Positions 4,847 through 5,907 of a stretch of 5,907 nt of DNA are shown piece after piece. Source of the DNA: a bacterium (lineage in GTDB: Bacteria; Bacteroidota; Bacteroidia; Cytophagales; Thermonemataceae); NCBI GenBank assembly GCA_025362415.1, contig JANYGM010000456.1, positions 1-5,907 on the forward strand. The letters are read 5' to 3'. How positions within the stretch are numbered: position 1 is the first letter of the stretch; every line of letters starts with the position of its first letter. The position numbers and the translations under genes were made by a program. The notes beneath the pieces were generated by a model. That model was not told the DNA's origin and searched no databases. It saw only the letters and a program-made list of their open reading frames with translations.

Positions 4847-5749
4847 TTATTCTTCTGGTAATATTTCAATGTTTTGTATTAGCACTTTTTTGGCAATATT
4901 TTGTCCTGTAAGTGTGGCTGCAAGCCCTCCAAGTGCAGTTTCCTTGTATTTTGTTTCCATACTTTGTCCTACTTCTCCCATTGCTTGCACACACTCATCA
5001 ACAGGAATAACTGCTCCAACGCCTGCAATAGCAATTTGTGCAGACGAATACGCAATACTCACCGCACTTGCATTGCGCACAATACAAGGAACTTCTACAA
5101 GTCCTGCCACAGGGTCGCAAATTAGCCCCAACATACATTGAATAGTGATTGCAACGGCATTAAAAACCATATCAATAGTGCCACCCAAACAATAAACCAC
5201 CGCACCAGCACCCATAGCTGCCGCAGAGCCTGTTTCTGCCTGACAACCGCCCACAGCACCTGCAAGTCCTGCATTTCGTTCTATAATTAGTGCTATTCCT
5301 GCCGCTACAAGAAGTCCTTCTAGTATTTTTTCGTCTGAAAGTTGGTGAAGTTCTTGTATTGTAGATAAAATAGCAGGCAAAATCCCTGATGCGCCTGCCG
5401 TAGGAGCAGCCACAATGCGCCCCATACAAGAATTAACCTCTTTTGCAGCTATGGCACGAGAAATAAGTTTTTGAAATTCTGGAGAAAGCACCGTAATTGG
5501 CGTATTATAGACTTTTTTGCCACTATTATTGACCATACCAGAGCGTGAAGTCATATCTTCTGTAAGTCCTGTCGTAATAGCTTCTGTCATAACAAGATAT
5601 GCTTTTTTGAGGTGCGCCCAAATTTCTGCCTCTGTGCGTCCTCGTTGCATTATTTCATAAGAAAGGACAGGCATATAAAGTGGCTTATTTTCTTCTAAAC
5701 AATATGCTTTCCACGACTTAAAATCATCAAAAAGAGGAATATCCAACAT
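4847..5749 (-). CDS. sdaAA: L-serine dehydratase (ammonia-lyase), iron-sulfur, alpha chain
   Basis: The enzyme deaminates L-serine to pyruvate and ammonia in the cytoplasm using a [4Fe-4S] cluster. At 300 residues it has the length of a separate alpha chain (type 2, as in Bacillus subtilis), not of the fused ~450-residue form. Signatures are SCMGRIVAAPTAGASGILPA (107-126), GGCQAETGSAAAMGAG (167-182) and CDPVAGLVEVPCIVRNA (211-227). C169, C211 and C222 are spaced 42 and 11 residues apart, the spacing I recall for the cluster cysteines of the Legionella enzyme, so the cluster site looks intact. No C-terminal tail cysteine is present, in keeping with type 2. The partner beta chain, carrying the ASB and ACT parts, is not in this window and must lie elsewhere if the enzyme is active. 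The ATG at 5749 follows a promoter-like box by about 55 nt. Confidence 0.95.
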   Translation of the reverse strand: MLDIPLFDDFKSWKAYCLEENKPLYMPVLSYEIMQRGRTEAEIWAHLKKAYLVMTEAITTGLTEDMTSRSGMVNNSGKKVYNTPITVLSPEFQKLISRAIAAKEVNSCMGRIVAAPTAGASGILPAILSTIQELHQLSDEKILEGLLVAAGIALIIERNAGLAGAVGGCQAETGSAAAMGAGAVVYCLGGTIDMVFNAVAITIQCMLGLICDPVAGLVEVPCIVRNASAVSIAYSSAQIAIAGVGAVIPVDECVQAMGEVGQSMETKYKETALGGLAATLTGQNIAKKVLIQNIEILPEE

Positions 5750-5752
5750 AAT

Positions 5753-5781
5753 AATTGTAAATTTTTAATTGTGAATGAATA
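5753..5781. repeat. Heptanucleotide array, shortened, in the sdaAA leader
   Basis: On the plus strand: AATTGTA, AATTTTT, AATTGTG, then the cap AATGAATA. It equals the 4708-4743 element minus one 7-bp unit and with base changes. It lies between the sdaAA promoter and its ATG, starting 3 nt upstream of the start codon, so it would be transcribed as the 5' leader. Confidence 0.68.
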
Positions 5782-5802
5782 GTTGCTGTAAAAGTTCCGT
5801 TG

Positions 5803-5810
5803 CAAATATA
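5803..5810 (-). promoter_or_regulatory. -7 box of the sdaAA promoter
   Basis: The minus strand reads TATATTTG, identical to the lspA -7 box and fully matching TAnnTTTG. No convincing -33 TTTG is seen 19-21 nt upstream. The expected leader is about 45-50 nt. The rest of the window edge (5811-5907) shows no gene or clear second promoter. Confidence 0.55.
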
Positions 5811-5907
5811 TAAAAAACAATTTGGAATTTTCAGATAAATAACAGTTTAAGAAAATCATTGCAAAATGACCTATTCCCTCTAATAAATCCGAGTGATTTT
5901 TGGATAA

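Noticed and set aside
5172..5429. Arg/Cys/Gly-rich 85-codon minus-strand frame
   Set aside because: It is an out-of-frame reading of sdaAA through glycine/alanine-rich codons, with no independent support.
5811..5907. Divergent promoter or gene at the right edge (near-match GATTTTTG on the plus strand)
   Set aside because: The box deviates from TAnnTTTG at its first base, and no open frame follows within the window.

Overview
The window looks like chromosome of a marine-type member of the Bacteroidota, most plausibly a Cytophagales relative. The evidence is AT-rich DNA, no Shine-Dalgarno-like leaders, -7 boxes of the Bacteroidota form TAnnTTTG, a carotenoid desaturase of the Bacteroidota CrtD type, and a LspA with the Bacteroidota motif NPGMAFG. 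The genus is inference. All six genes lie on the minus strand, so transcription runs from high to low coordinates.

Layout in transcription order: a [4Fe-4S] L-serine dehydratase alpha chain (5749-4847) with its own promoter; a promoter-led pair of lspA (lipoprotein signal peptidase, 4642-3872) and a signal-peptide-less periplasmic-binding-protein-fold protein of the Ca3427-like type (3872-2904), joined by a 1-nt TAATG overlap; a CrtD-like carotenoid desaturase (2791-1226) after a 112-nt gap carrying two inverted repeats; a four-helix DoxX-family membrane protein (1019-651); and a cytoplasmic YceI-family protein (530-3). The last two have separate promoters that share an identical 21-bp block at identical spacing, so they look like one small regulon. 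No gene-free stretch exceeds about 210 bases.

The most unusual content is repetitive DNA. First, two copies (1891-1964 and 3483-3558) of a GC-rich interrupted palindrome of about 75 bp sit inside two unrelated, otherwise intact genes, in the same orientation and entry frame. Both begin with the encoded peptide TTPNPSLESRGT; a 2-nt difference in the loop then puts their second arms in different frames. This resembles, by analogy only, the coding-sequence palindromic elements of Rickettsia. Second, five short arrays of a 7-bp unit NNNAATT lie between genes. Four of them end within 3 nt of a start or stop codon, and three share a terminal octamer TATTCATT.

No defence system, RNA gene, CRISPR array or transposase was seen. 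The serine dehydratase beta chain, other carotenoid genes and any YceI/DoxX regulator are not in the window.
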